Assembly: GCF_033807715.1 (NCBI RefSeq)
Contig: NC_084599.1
Coordinates: 5,632,125-5,696,124, forward strand
DNA from: Cololabis saira
Lineage: Eukaryota; Chordata; Actinopteri; Beloniformes; Belonidae
Length of the DNA stretch: 64,000 bases
Direction: 5' to 3'
The translations under genes and the position numbers were made by a program. Under the pieces are notes generated by a model that was given only the letters and a program-made list of their open reading frames with translations, did no database searches and had not been told where the DNA came from. Shown piece by piece: positions 1 to 12,639 of the stretch; position 1 is the stretch's first letter, and every line of letters starts with the position of its first letter.

Positions 1-1021
1 CCTTCTTTCCCTTATAAATATCAACAGTCACGTTCCATTACAGACCTAAATGTGTACTAGTCTGTGCATATCAATAAATATATGTGCAATGATGCGCGTG
101 TCTGTTGTTCAACACAACTGATCAGACCAAGCGCAGACACAAGCTGCTCTGATCCAGACGGGTGGAGTGTGAACAAACTGTCACACAATGTCGAGAGAAC
201 GAGACAGATTCAGGAAATTTCCATCAGGGGATGGAAAAAAGAAAAAAACTAAAGAAAATGGAGGAGTTTAATGCCTCTCTGAAAGGCTCGTTTGATAATT
301 TTGTTACAAAAATCACCGATCCGACCGGGTCTCAAGCAGCGTCGAGGCAAGAGATGATGATGAGGCAGGGGAAGGTATCCAGTATTTTGGTAATTGGAGA
401 GTTAAAATTGCGCATATAGACACCCGATCCGACCCGAAAAACCAAAAAATTTCGCGCACGTGAGCGTAGTGAGCGTGCGAGAGCCCCCCCCAGCCATTTC
501 GCACAGGGCCTCGCAAATCTCCCAGACGGCTCTGCCGGCTGTAACTCGGCCTGGAAGGGTCCAAGGATGGAGACCAGCTACGCAACTGTGAGCCTGTGTT
601 AGCCATGTCCTCCAGGGGTAACCCAAGGGGTAACCCAGATACCCCTGGAGACAGGCCCTCCTGTCTTCAGGGGTATCTGGGTTCTTGTCAAGTTGACTTC
701 TTCAGAAAAACTGCACCTGTTTCTAACACAAGGTGCATTATGGGACGACGCCATTTGCGTGACACAAGAAGAAAGGTTGGACTGTGTCGCAAACACCAAA
801 GTGCAGAAAGGTCTGTCTCCGCTTTCCTCTGATCGCCATCCCAGTCACGGGATAACGAGAGCTCCAACTCCAGCGAGGCTCCTCGTGTGCAGGAGCCCCT
901 TCCACGCAGATGCCGAGGGTCATGACCCTCTGGACATCTCCTCGTGTCTCTGCCTCGACTGTCCAGCTGTGTCCTCAACGGTGTGGTCGGCCTGAAGACC
1001 AAGGTTTAGGTTTAGGTTTGG
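1..1021. other. 5' intergenic flank, no gene recognised
   Basis: No reading frame here resembles a known protein, and the short open frames overlap one another on both strands. The stretch turns GC-rich between about 460 and 960. A strong inverted repeat at 632-683 is listed separately, and a short TTTAGG-like run sits at about 1003-1019 just before a SINE. I see no promoter or RNA gene that I can support. Confidence 0.5.
632..683. repeat. perfect inverted repeat (hairpin)
   Basis: Positions 632-647 and 668-683 are perfect 16-bp reverse complements (left arm begins AACCCAGATACC). Inside them a second pair of 7-bp arms (649-655 and 660-666) extends the stem, leaving a 4-base apex. It could be the core of a small palindromic element or an extruding hairpin. 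No terminal duplication was recognised around it. Confidence 0.6.
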
Positions 1022-1471
1022 CAGTACGGTGGCTTGGTGGTTAGCACTGTTGCCTCACAGCAAGAAGGTTCCTGGTTCGACTCCCAGGCCCGGCAGGATC
1101 TTTCTGTGTGGAGTTTGCATGTTCTCCCCGTGCCTGCGTGGGTTCTCTCCGGTTAACTGCGTGGGTTCTCTCCGGTTACTCCGACTTCCTCCCACAGTCC
1201 AAAAACATGCTTAGTAGGTCAATTGATCATTCTAAATTGCCTGTAGGTGTGAGTGTGAGTGTATCTGGTTGTTTGTATATATGTGGCCTTGCTTCTCCTG
1301 TCGCGAAACTAATCGCCCCCTTGGGGACAAATAAAGTAATTGATTGATTGATGGACTGGTGACCTGTCCAGGGTGTAACCCCTGCCTCTCACCTGTAATT
1401 AGCTGGGACAGACTCCAGCAGACCCTCGTGACCCTGCAAAGGATAAAGCGTGTATAGAAAATGGATGGAGG
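1022..1471 (+). mobile_element. tRNA-derived SINE, DANA/Mermaid-like, with L2-like tail
   Basis: The head has a pol III A-box-like stretch (TGGCTTGGTGG, 1030-1040) and a B box (GGTTCGACTCC, 1074-1084). It is followed by the conserved SINE body with TGTGTGGAGTTTGCATG and the CCCACAGTCCAAAAACATG block. A 23-bp segment is duplicated in tandem at about 1138-1183. The tail carries a short TTGA repeat (about 1337-1352), then the GACCTGTCCAGGGTGTA block shared by many fish SINE/L2 tails, and ends in ATGGATGGA. The head and body match the DANA/Mermaid family as I know it; the exact subfamily is not determined. Confidence 0.8.
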
Positions 1472-2844
<1,373 letters not shown>

Positions 2845-2917
2845 TCTCAAATATGTCCTTTTCTTTGTGACATTGCAGCAAAGTAGATTCTCTTCTGGAT
2901 CAGTGACCTCCTCATTA

Positions 2918-3090
2918 ACTGGTTCTGCATGGACTGGTTCTCTATGAACTGGTTCTCTATGAACTGGTTCTCTATGAACTGGTTCTGCATGGACTGGTTC
3001 TGGATGAACTGGTTCTGCATGGACTGGTTCTGGATGAACTGGTTCTGGATGAACTGGTTTTGGATGAACTGGTTCTGCATGGACTGGTTC
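2918..3090. repeat. 15-bp minisatellite, about 11-12 units
   Basis: Tandem units of ACTGGTTCTGCATGG alternate with variants that have CTATGA, GGATGA or GCATGG at the end. The minus-strand pentapeptide frame over it (EPVHP/EPVHA) is a by-product of a unit length divisible by three, not a gene. Confidence 0.9.
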
Positions 3091-3500
3091 CATTGGGCTC
3101 CAGCACAATGACGTCTCTAACGTCAGAGTCTCCCAGAGGTCATGTTCTCCTGATGCAACCATGATGGGGGGGGGGTCGTCATCGGCATCCGGACGGCGTC
3201 ATGACGCCGTTCTCCCGGAGCCTTGGACCCGTTCCCGGTGGGCGGCTGCTGCTCTCACGGATCCTCAGCCTCCACACATCCTGTGTCATTTAACACTAGC
3301 ATGGAAATCTCTCTGACCACAGGCGTCAAGCTGCACACACCTCCGACAGGATGTTCCTGCTGAAAATAAAAGTGGAGCCGTGTCTGTGGAGGACGTCATC
3401 CTCACGTCATCTGGAACCACTGACACCCGTCTGATGCTGTCAGGAGAGGAAGCAGATGTGCTTCTGCATTAACGTCCACGTTCTTCTGTATCCTATTATT

Positions 3501-4208
3501 GTGGGGGTCGATTCAAATGTCAACAATCAATTCTATTCTGATTCTTAAGATTCAGAATCGATTATCACGCTTTGATTCGATCCGATTCGATTGTGTTCCA
3601 ATATTGATTTGGGTTAGTGTTATTAAAACTGTTTTTTCAGCTGTTGCATGAATTATATGACTGTGTAGTTATGCAACATATGAATACTAGTATTATATTG
3701 AGATTCAACAGCAAGTATTGCAGCTAATGATGCTGTAAGGACCAATCAGCTCCCAGAATGCTGATAGAACTGCTTTCAGAAACATCGTGGGTCAGAATGA
3801 TCAAACAGATCCAGGGAGGAAACAGGGACGGATGAAATCAGTTTTATTTTTTCCCATTGTTGAGAATTTGGTTTTTAGCATTTTGTGCAAATGTAACCCC
3901 AAGACAGTCAATAAAGCAAAGAAATATAGACAATTTATGCAGTTATAACTGAAAACTTTAATGTTTTCATACTTTTAAACATATTTAAAGGCAAAAACAT
4001 GGCACCAGTTATTCTCGTGTCCAACAAAACGTTCCTTTTTTGGGCATAAACAAAAAAACACCAAAAGTTGTAATGTAATGATGAAAAAAAGAAAGATCTT
4101 ATGTCATACGAATCGATTTTTAGGAATTAATATGAGAATCGATTTAGAATCGAAAAATCGCTTTTTTTCTATGATGGATCAGAGTCTAAGTAGCCGACGA
4201 GCCCTAAT
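3501..4208. mobile_element. non-autonomous DNA element, AATCGATT family, copy 1
   Basis: The left end carries a GATTCAAATGTCAA block followed by TTCAGAATCGATTATC; the right end carries repeated GAATCGATTT motifs (about 4110-4165). The same layout recurs at 14333, 31936 and 53751 in this window, so this is an interspersed family. It has no coding capacity. I provisionally place it among hAT-like non-autonomous elements; ends are approximate and no target duplication was confirmed. Confidence 0.6.
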
Positions 4209-4483
4209 GTTGATACAGGTGTGTGTTGGATTTGCAGGTGAAGTCCGAGATTCGATGTTCCTCGTCAACAGCGTCCCGTGAGGTCAGAGTTCCACCTGAG
4301 AGAAAAAGCTCACGGACCCCGACAGACGTGGCTGCTGCCATCAGAAGCACCTACTCAGCTGGTTCTGCTGCTTATTAAACTCAATAATTAATAGTTTATT
4401 TCCCTTCAGGGATGATGAAGTCATTCGGATTTTGAATCTGAATTGAATCAGTGTTGTGTTTGAAGCAGGAAGTAACAGAAAAT

Positions 4484-4857
4484 GCAGTTCCTCTACTGAC
4501 CACCAGGGTCTGATCCAGATCTGCAGTTCCTCTACTGACCACCAGGGTCTGATCCAGATCTGCAGTTCCTCTACTGACCACCAGGGTCTGGATCAGACCT
4601 GCAGGTCCTCTACTGACCACCAGGGTCTGATCCAGACCTGCAGTTCCTCTACTGACCACCAGGGTCTGATCCAGACCTGCAGTTCCTCTACTGACCACCA
4701 GGGTCTGGATCCAGACCTGCAGTTCCTCTACTGACCACCAGGGTCTGATCCAGACCTGCAGTTCCTCTACTGACCACCAGGGTCTGATCCAGACCTGCAG
4801 TTCCTCTACTGACCACCAGGGTCTGGATCAGACCTGCAGTTCCTCTGGTGACCACTA
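4484..4857. repeat. 39-bp minisatellite, 9-10 units
   Basis: The unit begins CAGTTCCTCTACTGACCACC and continues with AGGGTCTGATCCAGA(C/T)CTG. Both strands stay open because 39 is a multiple of three, giving spurious 13-residue repeat proteins. A single inverted unit of the same sequence occurs 24.5 kb away at about 29362-29409. Confidence 0.9.
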
Positions 4858-5340
4858 GCAAACCAATCTCCATTGACCTCCATCCTAAAATGTCCAACTT
4901 TACAGATATATAATTACAGAAATAAACATATTTACAGTCTGGGTTTGGTCTCATCCATGGTAACCGTATGAGGGGATTTTGTTTCCACCACATCATACAA
5001 AATGAGAGGAGTGAAACGTAAAATGAAGACGTTAGGACTGGTAAACTTCTCTGCTCATCAGAATGAGTTAGAAGATCCAGCTGTTTGCAGGACTCAGCAC
5101 TGAGAAAGCTTCACTTATAACAAGATGATCGTATGATGGTGACTTTTTAGATGTAGCTTTCTTGTATAAAAGGGACTGGGCGAAGAAAAAAAGAATACTA
5201 GCCCTGGCATGGCAGCAGCTGTGTCCAACTGGACTCTCAGCCGTCTGGCCAGCTCTGATCCAGCTGGACCTCCTGGGGGATTTGTGCTTGTGTTGTTCTC
5301 TCAGGTGTGAGAAGCTTTGGATAAAAGCGTCTGCTAAATG

Positions 5341-5816
5341 ACAGTAGTAGTAGTAGTAGTAGTAATAATAGTAGTAGTAGTAGTAGTAGCAGCATAGTAG
5401 TAGTAGTAATAATAGTAGTAGTGTAGTAGTAGTGGTAGTAATAATAGTAGTAGTGTAGTAGTAGTAGTAGTAGCAGTAGTAGTGTAGTGGTAGTAGACAG
5501 TAGTAGGCTAGTAGTAGTAGTAGTAGTGGTAATAATGGTAATAGCAGCAGTAGTAGTAGTAGTAGTAGTAGTGGTGGTAATAGTAGCAGTAGTGGTGGTA
5601 ATAGTAGCAGTAGTAGTAGTAGTAGTAGTAGTGGTGGTAATAGTAGTAGAAGCAGCAGTAGTAGTGGTAGTTGTAGTAATAATAGTAGTAGCGTAGTGGT
5701 GGTAGTAGTAGTATTAGTGGTAGTAGACAGTAGTAGGCTAGTAGTAGTAGTAATAGTGGTAATAATAGTAATAGCAGCAGCAGTAGTAATAGTAGTAGTG
5801 GCAGTAGTAGTATTAT
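5341..5816. repeat. imperfect (TAG/GTA)n trinucleotide tract upstream of the promoter
   Basis: About 475 bp of AGT/TAG triplets with GGT, CAG and AAT interruptions. It contains a longer internal duplication: segments with ACAGTAGTAGGCTAGTAG at about 5497 and 5724. Open frames of poly-Val, poly-Leu or poly-Tyr across it are repeat artefacts. Confidence 0.95.
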
Positions 5817-5889
5817 TTAATAAGAAAGAATGTAAAGTAATGGTAATTAGCATCACTACTAAGCAACGGCTTACTCTGCTTGTCAGGTC

Positions 5890-6300
5890 TTTTCAGAAAC
5901 CTATGACGTCACGGAGAGCTTGTCCAGTTCTTCTTGCTCAGTCTGCGGCTCTCACTGCCAGCCTGTTGTACCGGGCTTTTATTGTGAAGATCTGTCCGGA
6001 AGCGGCGCGGCAGTGCAGGTGGTTGCCGCGCTTGCAGAGGGAGTGACGGACTGCGGTGCCGCATCCCTGGAACATGGCAGACGGAGCCTCCGCGGAGCGC
6101 GGCTGGTAGCAGGCGGCGGGAACATGGCGGACAGGTGAGTGTCCGCGGGGCGAGGCGGCCGAGGGGCCGCGGGCCCGCGGGGGGTGCGGGCCCGCATCAG
6201 CATCAAAGCGAGGCGGGAGCGGAGCCGCGGGAGCGGCGGCGCTGCGGGCTCCGCAAACACGCGCTCCCTCGCTCCCTCAATGCGTTTAGTGGTGAAAACA
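5890..6300 (+). promoter_or_regulatory. arhgap39: CpG-rich promoter region of arhgap39 with a perfect CRE
   Basis: CpG density rises sharply from about 5980 to 6290, around the start codon. No TATA box is evident at the usual distance, as is common for CpG-island promoters. A perfect palindromic cAMP-response element, TGACGTCA, lies at 5904-5911, about 210 bp upstream of the ATG. The transcription start cannot be placed from sequence alone. An upstream ATG is present at about 6074 in the presumed 5' UTR. Confidence 0.6.
6124..6134 (+). CDS. arhgap39: ARHGAP39 coding exon 1 (start codon, residues 1-4)
   Basis: ATG GCG GAC AG followed by the donor GTGAGT gives Met-Ala-Asp and two bases of an Arg codon. 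This phase joins exactly to exon 2, whose first base completes Arg before Leu-Glu-Trp-Val, as in the family's short N-terminus ahead of the first WW domain. The ATG sits in a CpG-rich, Kozak-compatible context (GGGAACATGG). The exon is too short to be found by open-frame searches; the call rests on phase, donor site and island. Confidence 0.85.
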
Positions 6301-6413
6301 TGCGGGGGGACTGGTGCGGGAGCCGTGTTGAGGAGGAGGATGATGGTGATGATGGGGATGATGATGATGATGATGATGGTGGTGATGGTGATGCACCTGT
6401 CGGGTTCGCGGAA

Positions 6414-6415
<2 letters not shown>

Positions 6416-6447
<32 letters not shown>
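6416..6447. repeat. poly-C run (32 C)
   Basis: An uninterrupted run of 32 cytosines lies 280 bp into intron 1, preceded by a (GAT/GGT)n tract at about 6328-6395. The minus strand is therefore poly-G, able to form G-quadruplex structures. Run length in the assembly may be unreliable. Confidence 0.9.
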
Positions 6448-6715
6448 TGCTCTCTCACCTGATGATGGCGGCAGCAGATCGTATGTTTGGGACGAGGCTA
6501 CGGTCACGTGATCTGGGTCCTCCCAGCATCTCTCTCCTCCTGGGTGGGGATGATGGAGATGATGGACCCCCTACCCCCCCACGGGACACGTGTCCCTCAG
6601 GTTATTTATCTCAGACAGAAATCTAAAGTGTTTAAATCCCCAGTCCAGTATCTTTATACCTGGAGGTTTTGGGGGGATCTTGCAGGAGTTTGGGTCCACT
6701 GGGTCCGTCAGTGCC

Positions 6716-6741
6716 GGGGGGGGGGGGGGGGGGGGGGGGGG
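6716..6741. repeat. poly-G run (26 G)
   Basis: An uninterrupted run of 26 guanines directly abuts the start of the CCACTACCCA satellite. With the poly-C run 270 bp upstream it forms a long C-run/G-run inverted pair in intron 1. Confidence 0.9.
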
Positions 6742-9700
6742 CTACCACTACTAACCACTACCCACCACTGCCCACTACTACCCACTATTACCCACTACTA
6801 CCCACTACTACCCACCACTACTAACCACTACAAACCACTACCCACTACTACTAACCACTACCCACCACTGCCCACTACTGACCACTACTACCCACTGCTA
6901 CCCACCACTACTAACCACTACCCACCACTACCCACCACTACTAACCACTACCCACCACTACCCACCACTACTAACCACCGCTACCCACTACAACCCACCA
7001 CTACCCACTACTACTAACCAATACCCACCACTGCCCACTACTACCCACCACTACTATCCACCACTACTAGCAACTACCCACTGCTACCCACCACTACCCA
7101 CCACTACTAACCACTACCCACCACTACTACCCACTACTACTACCCCCCACTACTACCCACTGCTACCCACCACTACCCACCACTACTAACCACTACCCAC
7201 CACTACCCACCGCTACCCACTGCTACCCACCACTACCCACTACTACTAACCAATACCCACCACTGCCCACTACTACCCACCACTACTATCCACCACTACT
7301 AGCAACTACCCACTGCTACCCACCACTACCCACCACTACTAACCACTACCCACCACTACTAACCACTACCCACTGCTACCCACCACTACCCACTACTACT
7401 AACCAATACCCACCGCTACCCACTGCTACCCACCACTACCCACTACCCACCACTACTAACCACTACCAGCCACTACTACTACCCACCACTACTAACCACT
7501 ACCCACCACTACTAACCACTACCAGCCACTACTACCCACTACTACTACCCACCACTACTAACCACTACCCACCACTACCCCCCCACTACTACCCACTGCT
7601 ACCCACCACTACCCACCACTACTAACCACTACCCACCACTACCCACTGCTACCCACCACTACCCACCACTACTAACCACTACCCATCGCTACCCATCGCT
7701 ACCCACCACTACCCACCACTACCCACCGCTACCCACTGCTACCCACCACTACCCACCGCTACCCACCACTACCCACCGCTACCCACTGCTACCCACCACT
7801 ACCCATCGCTACCCACCACTACCCACCACTACTAACCACTACCCACTGCTACCCACCGCTACCCACTGCTACCCACCACTACCCAACACTACCCACCACT
7901 ACCCACCGCTACCAACTGCTACCCACCACTACCCAACACTACCCACCACTACCCACCGCTACCCACTGCTATCCACCACTACCCACCGCTACCCACTACT
8001 ACCGACTACTAACCACAACTACCCACCGCTATCCACTACTAACCACTACTACCCACCACTACCCACTACTAACCCCTACTACCCACCGCTACTCACTACC
8101 CACCACTACTATCCATCACTACTACCCACCACTACCGACCACTACCCACTACTAACCACCGCTACCCACCGCTACCCACTGCTACCCACCACTACCGACT
8201 ACTAACCACAACTACCCACTGCTACCCACCACTACCCACTACTACCCACTACTACCCACCACTACCCACCACTACCGACTACTAACCACCGCTACCCACC
8301 ACTACCCACCACTACCGACTACTAACCACCGCTACCCACCGCTACCCACCACTACCGACTACTAACCACAACTACCCACCGCTACCCACCGCTACCCACC
8401 ACTACCCACTCCTACCCACCACTACCGACTACTAACCACAACTACCCGCCGCTACCCACTGCTACCCACCGCTACCCACCACTACCCACTCCTACCCACC
8501 ACTACCCACTACTACCCACCACCACAACCCACCACCACGACTACCCACAAACACCACTACCCACCACTACTAACCACTACCCACCGCTACCCACTGCTAC
8601 CCACCGCTACCCACTGCTACCCACCACTACCCAACACTACCCACCGCTACCCACTGCTACCCACCACTACCCAACACTACCCACCACTACCCACCGCTAC
8701 CCACTGCTATCCACCACTACCCACCGCTACCCACCGCTACCTACTACTACCGACTACTAACCACAACTACCCACCGCTATCCACTACTAACCACTACTAC
8801 CCACCACTACCCACCACTACCCACTACTAACCCCTACTACCCACCGCTACTCACTACCCACCACTACTATCCACCACTACTACCCACCACTACCGACCAC
8901 TACCCACTACTAACCACCGCTACCCACCGCTACCCACTGCTTCCCACCACTACCCACCACTACCGACTACTAACCACAACTACCCACCACTACCCAATAC
9001 TACCCACTACTACCCACCACTACCGACTACTAACCACCGCTACCCACCACTACCCACCACTACCGACTACTAACCACCGCTACCCACCACTACCCACCAC
9101 TACCGACTACTACCCACCGCTACCCACCACTACCGACTACTAACCACAACTACCCACCGCTACCCACCGCTACCCACTGCTACCCACCGCTACCCACCAC
9201 TACCCACTCCTACCCACCACTACCGACTACTAACCACTACTAACCACAACTACCCACTACTACCCACTACTAACCACCGGTACCCACTGCTACCCACCAC
9301 TACCGACTACTAACCACTACTAACCACAACTACCCGCCGCTACCCACTGCTACCCACCGCTACCCACCACTACCCACTCCTACCCACCACTACCGACTAC
9401 TAACCACAACTACCCGCCGCTACCCACCGCTACCCACCACTACCCACTCCTACCCACCACTACCCACTACTACCCACCACCACAACCCACCACCACGACT
9501 ACCCACAAACACCACTACCCACCACTACTAACCACTACCCACCGCTACCCACTGCTACCCACCGCTACCCACTGCTACCCACCACTACCCAACACTACCC
9601 ACCGCTACCCACTGCTACCCACCACTACCCAACACTACCCACCACTACCCACCGCTACCCACTGCTATCCACCACTACCCACCGCTACCCACCGCTACCT

Positions 9701-10978
9701 ACTACTACCGACTACTAACCACAACTACCCACCGCTATCCACTACTAACCACTACTACCCACCACTACCCACCACTACCCACTACTAACCCCTACTACCC
9801 ACCGCTACTCACTACCCACCACTACTATCCACCACTACTACCCACCACTACCGACCACTACCCACTACTAACCACCGCTACCCACCGCTACCCACTGCTT
9901 CCCACCACTACCCACCACTACCGACTACTAACCACAACTACCCACCACTACCCAATACTACCCACTACTACCCACCACTACCGACTACTAACCACCGCTA
10001 CCCACCACTACCCACCACTACCGACTACTAACCACCGCTACCCACCACTACCCACCACTACCGACTACTACCCACCGCTACCCACCACTACCGACTACTA
10101 ACCACAACTACCCACCGCTACCCACCGCTACCCACTGCTACCCACCGCTACCCACCACTACCCACTCCTACCCACCACTACCGACTACTAACCACTACTA
10201 ACCACAACTACCCACTACTACCCACTACTAACCACCGGTACCCACTGCTACCCACCACTACCGACTACTAACCACTACTAACCACAACTACCCGCCGCTA
10301 CCCACTGCTACCCACCGCTACCACCACTACCCACCACCCCGAACCACCACCACTACCCACCACCACCCACCACTACTACCCACCACCCCGAACCACCACC
10401 ACCCAGCACTACTACTACCCACCACCACCGCTAACCACCACCACTACCCACCACCCCGAACCACTACCCACCACCACCCACCAGTAACCACCACCACTAA
10501 CCACCACCACTACCCACCACCCCGAACCACCACCACTACTAACCACTACCCACCACCACTACCCACCACCCGAACCACCACCACTACCCACCACCACTAC
10601 TAACCACTACCCACCACCACCCACCACAACTACCCACCACCCCGAACCACTACCCACCACCACCCACCACAACTACCCACCACCCCGAACCACTACCCAC
10701 CACCACCCACCACAACTACCCACCACCACCCACCACAACTACCCACCACCACTACCCACCACCACTACCAACCACCCGAACCACCACCACTACCCACCAC
10801 CACTACCCACCACCCGAACCACCACCATTACTAACCACTACCCACCACCACCCACCACCACTACCCACCACCACCCACCACCACTACCCACCACCACCCA
10901 CCACTACTACCCACCACCCCGAACCACCACCACTACCCACTACTATCCACCACTACCCACCACCACTACTATCGAATC
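6742..10978. repeat. 4.2-kb satellite of CCACTACCCA-type units, intron 1
   Basis: More than four kilobases consist of 5- and 10-bp words such as CTACCCACCA, CTACTAACCA, CTACCGACTA and GCTACCCACT. Between about 8480 and 10320 a higher-order unit of 958 bp is present twice: the rare words CTACCCACAAACACC (8541 and 9499) and ACCACCGGTACCC (9273 and 10231) are each exactly 958 bp apart. After about 10320 the array changes to a CACCACCCCGAACCACCAC variant. The + strand is almost free of G, so the minus strand carries G triplets about every 10 bases. Confidence 0.95.
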
Positions 10979-11226
10979 GAATCCCGCTCTGTCCCAGTTT
11001 GCTGTCGTAGAGTCCTTGGACAAGACACCTTACCCACCTTGCCCCGTGTGAATCTGTTTGAATGTGTATGAATGTTTGGTGGTGGTCGGAAGGGCCGTTT
11101 GGCGTCAGTCTGCAGGGCAGCTGTGGCTACAAACGTAGCTACCACCACCGGTGAGAATGTGTATGAATGAATAATGATCTTTGTAAAGCGCTCTGGGTGC
11201 CTTGAAGGAAGCTATATAAAACCAAG

Positions 11227-11297
<71 letters not shown>
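10979..11297 (+). mobile_element. non-LTR retroelement 3' end with (ATT)n tail inside the satellite
   Basis: The body includes GAGTCCTTGGACAAGACACC, a GTAAAGCGCTCTGGG block and a GCTATATAAAACCAAG block, which I recognise as the conserved 3' region of a common fish SINE/LINE tail. It ends in an (ATT)n microsatellite at about 11227-11297. Satellite sequence of the same CCACTACCCA type resumes right after it (11298-11350), so the element inserted into the array or the array expanded on both sides of it. Confidence 0.6.
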
Positions 11298-11300
<3 letters not shown>

Positions 11301-11424
11301 CACCACCACTACTACCCACCACTACTACCCACCACTACCCACCACCACCGTCCCAGCAGGTCTGAAACCATCCCCAGCAGGACCCCCCCATGAGGAAAAC
11401 CCTGGAGTCGGGTCTTACCGGGTC

Positions 11425-11615
11425 ACCTGCCGGTCCAGCTCTGCCGGTACAGACCTGCCAGTGTAGACCCGCTGGTCCAGACCTGCCAGTCCAGACCTGC
11501 CGGTGTAGACCTGCTGGTACAGACCTGTCAGTGTAGACCTGCCAGTCCAGCTCTGCCGGTACAGACCTGTCAGTGTAGACCTGCCGGTCCAGACCTGCTA
11601 GTCCAGACCCACCGG
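11425..11615. repeat. 15/30-bp minisatellite (GACCTGCCGGTGTAGAC type)
   Basis: Irregular tandem copies of GACCTGCC(A/G)GTCCA and GACCTGCCGGTGTA run through this stretch. The 128-residue minus-strand open frame over it reflects the repeat period and has no recognisable domain. Confidence 0.8.
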
Positions 11616-12050
11616 TGACAGAGAGCTTGTCCGGTTCTTCTTCTCCCGCCTGGATGAGACGGTGCCGCCCCCCCGAGAGAGACGAGCGGTGATCACATGG
11701 TCTGGTGGTTTCCACCTCCATGTGCTGAAGGCACGGCGCCGCCTCCCTCCCACCTTCACGTAACCTCTGGGAGCTCCAGATGAAGCAGCTTAATCTTGAT
11801 TCCAGCGACAGCGTGGTGCTGCTGGAAGCTGCTCAGCAGAGCAGAGCAAACCGGAGGGGAGGACAAGGACGACCACGATGAACGTGGTGCCGAGGGAAGA
11901 CTGCAGGGAGGAGGAGCCTCCCGGGAAGACATGAAATACCTGAGGAGTAGGAGTTGATCAGAGACCGGGCGGGTCTGGGGCAGGATGTGCGTCTGTGGAA
12001 AGTAATTTGATGTTACAGTTGTGCACAGAACAGTAAACGTCTAAAGGTCA

Positions 12051-12112
12051 GGCGTTTCCAGGCGTTTCTAGGCATTTCAGGCATTTACAGGTGTTTCCAG
12101 GTGTTTCCGGTG
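12051..12112. repeat. short degenerate tandem repeat (CAGGCGTTTC-like)
   Basis: Five to six imperfect copies of CAGG(C/T)(G/A)TTTCC follow one another. No function is apparent. Confidence 0.6.
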
Positions 12113-12272
12113 CTGCAGATGTTTATAGCTTCAGATGGGAGTGTGTTTTTAAACACGAGTGAAGCGTCAGAGCGACTGATTTCAGCTAAACCTCAGACGT
12201 CCACCCGTCCAGACAAACCCAGACAAGCGTCAGCTACGCTGGAGCTTCCAGGTCGACCCAGACCCTTCTTCT

Positions 12273-12497
12273 CTTTCACTGATTTCCTCCTCCTGACTCA
12301 GACGTCTGACTCCAACCCCACGACCAATCGGTGGCCTGTAGTGTGATGATGTCAGATACAGCTGACTCAGCAGCTTAGAACCTCGGCAGAATAGTTACAG
12401 AAAAGTATCTACTCGACACGTTAGACCCCTGGTGGAAAAGAACCAAACCGAGTGGAGGAGAGTCGGGCTGAGTAGGTACTAGTGGAAAAGCGCCATT
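12273..12497 (+). mobile_element. hAT-like non-autonomous element, right-end fragment (copy 1)
   Basis: This segment, from CTCTTTCACTGATTTCCTCC to the terminal TAGTGGAAAAGCGCCATTA, is closely matched at about 45515-45736 (including the words GACCAATCGGTGG and TACAGAAAAGTATCTACTCG). The terminal motif is the inverted repeat of that family. The matching left end was not found here, so this copy appears truncated. Confidence 0.6.
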
Positions 12498-12593
12498 AAC
12501 CAGCAGCTAGCTAAGCGGGCCTACTGCCAACAGGCTTCGTTCCAGATCTTTCGGTAGTGAATTCTGAGGGTAGGTGGACTGGTTTAGGGTTGC

Positions 12594-12595
<2 letters not shown>

Positions 12596-12626
<31 letters not shown>

Positions 12627-12628
12627 AA
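12596..12628. repeat. (TTAG)n microsatellite
   Basis: About eight GTTA/TTAG units. It is not the vertebrate TTAGGG telomere repeat. Confidence 0.9.
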
Positions 12629-12639
12629 CCTATCATGCA

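Noticed and set aside
1022..1100. Functional tRNA gene
   Set aside because: A and B boxes are present, but they head a SINE with the conserved SINE body and no intact cloverleaf was evident; the same holds for 44440.
4396..4996. Frames on both strands with 13-residue repeats
   Set aside because: The 39-bp minisatellite keeps frames open on both strands; not a protein gene.
5068..5856. 262-codon minus-strand frame rich in Leu, Thr and Tyr
   Set aside because: It is produced by the (TAG)n trinucleotide tract; no domain and extreme composition.
12596..12628. Interstitial telomere repeat
   Set aside because: The unit is TTAG, not TTAGGG.
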